From the NCBI GenBank assembly GCA_043778625.1, contig JAYWFU010000118.1, positions 1-14,423 of the forward strand: a stretch of DNA of 14,423 nucleotides, written 5' to 3'. Of this stretch, positions 14,410 through 14,423 are shown in pieces. The position numbers and the translations under genes were made by a program. Source of the DNA: JACMRI01 sp043778625. Its GTDB lineage: Bacteria; Bacteroidota; Bacteroidia; UBA4408. Under the pieces are notes generated by a model. The model had not been told where the DNA came from and ran no database searches. It was given only the letters and a program-made list of their open reading frames with translations. Each line of letters opens with the position of its first letter. Position 1 is the stretch's first letter.

Positions 14410-14423
14410 ATGGCACGACCTAA
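14410..14423 (+). CDS. Start of an unknown gene (M-A-R-P...), cut by window edge
   Basis: ATG at 14410 is followed by three codons (A-R-P) and two bases of a fourth, which would be K, N or a stop. A promoter and an inverted repeat lie at the expected distance upstream, which supports a real start. Short basic openings such as MARPK are common in DNA-binding regulators and some transposases, but four residues cannot identify the product. Confidence 0.4.

Overview
The window looks like chromosomal DNA from a Bacteroidota bacterium, probably of the Chitinophagales/Sphingobacteriales type. It is AT-rich. Several genes encode signal-peptide proteins ending in type IX secretion system (T9SS) type A sorting domains. 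Promoter-like sites fit the Bacteroidota pattern (TTTG, about 18-20 bases, TAnnTTTG) and Shine-Dalgarno sequences are weak. GyrB has the short, roughly 650-residue form. No tRNA, rRNA or CRISPR array was seen.

Left part (1-5280). On the minus strand lie the start of a DUF4421-like envelope protein (cut by the window edge) and a large T9SS cargo protein with an LVIVD propeller. The gap between them holds a perfect 14-bp palindrome flanked by two copies of the 3' end of the T9SS gene. Divergent from the cargo gene is a plus-strand multidomain protein (TPR, WD40-like propeller, carboxypeptidase-regulatory-like domain, OmpA domain). It has the architecture of PorE, which anchors T9SS to peptidoglycan. 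A second copy of the palindrome follows it and probably acts as its terminator.

Middle (5281-8920). dapF (diaminopimelate epimerase) and an unrecognised single-pass membrane protein form a minus-strand operon. gyrB is divergent from it and ends at a perfect 20-bp stem hairpin.

Right part (8921-14423). This is accessory-like DNA for surface proteins. First comes a tail-fibre-like secreted protein whose reading frame appears to be switched off by a (CACAA)5 repeat in its leader; one extra or two fewer units would join a well-placed upstream ATG to the gene. Next is a tandemly duplicated two-gene module: a small T9SS protein followed by a BNR/sortilin-like propeller protein. In the first module the propeller gene is reduced to its N-terminal region and has ATA in place of ATG. 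In the second it stops early, next to a 14-bp inverted repeat and the start of another gene (MARP...), which suggests an inserted element. The main points of interest are the possible phase-variable leader, the decaying module with signs of gene conversion, and the dispersed palindromes.
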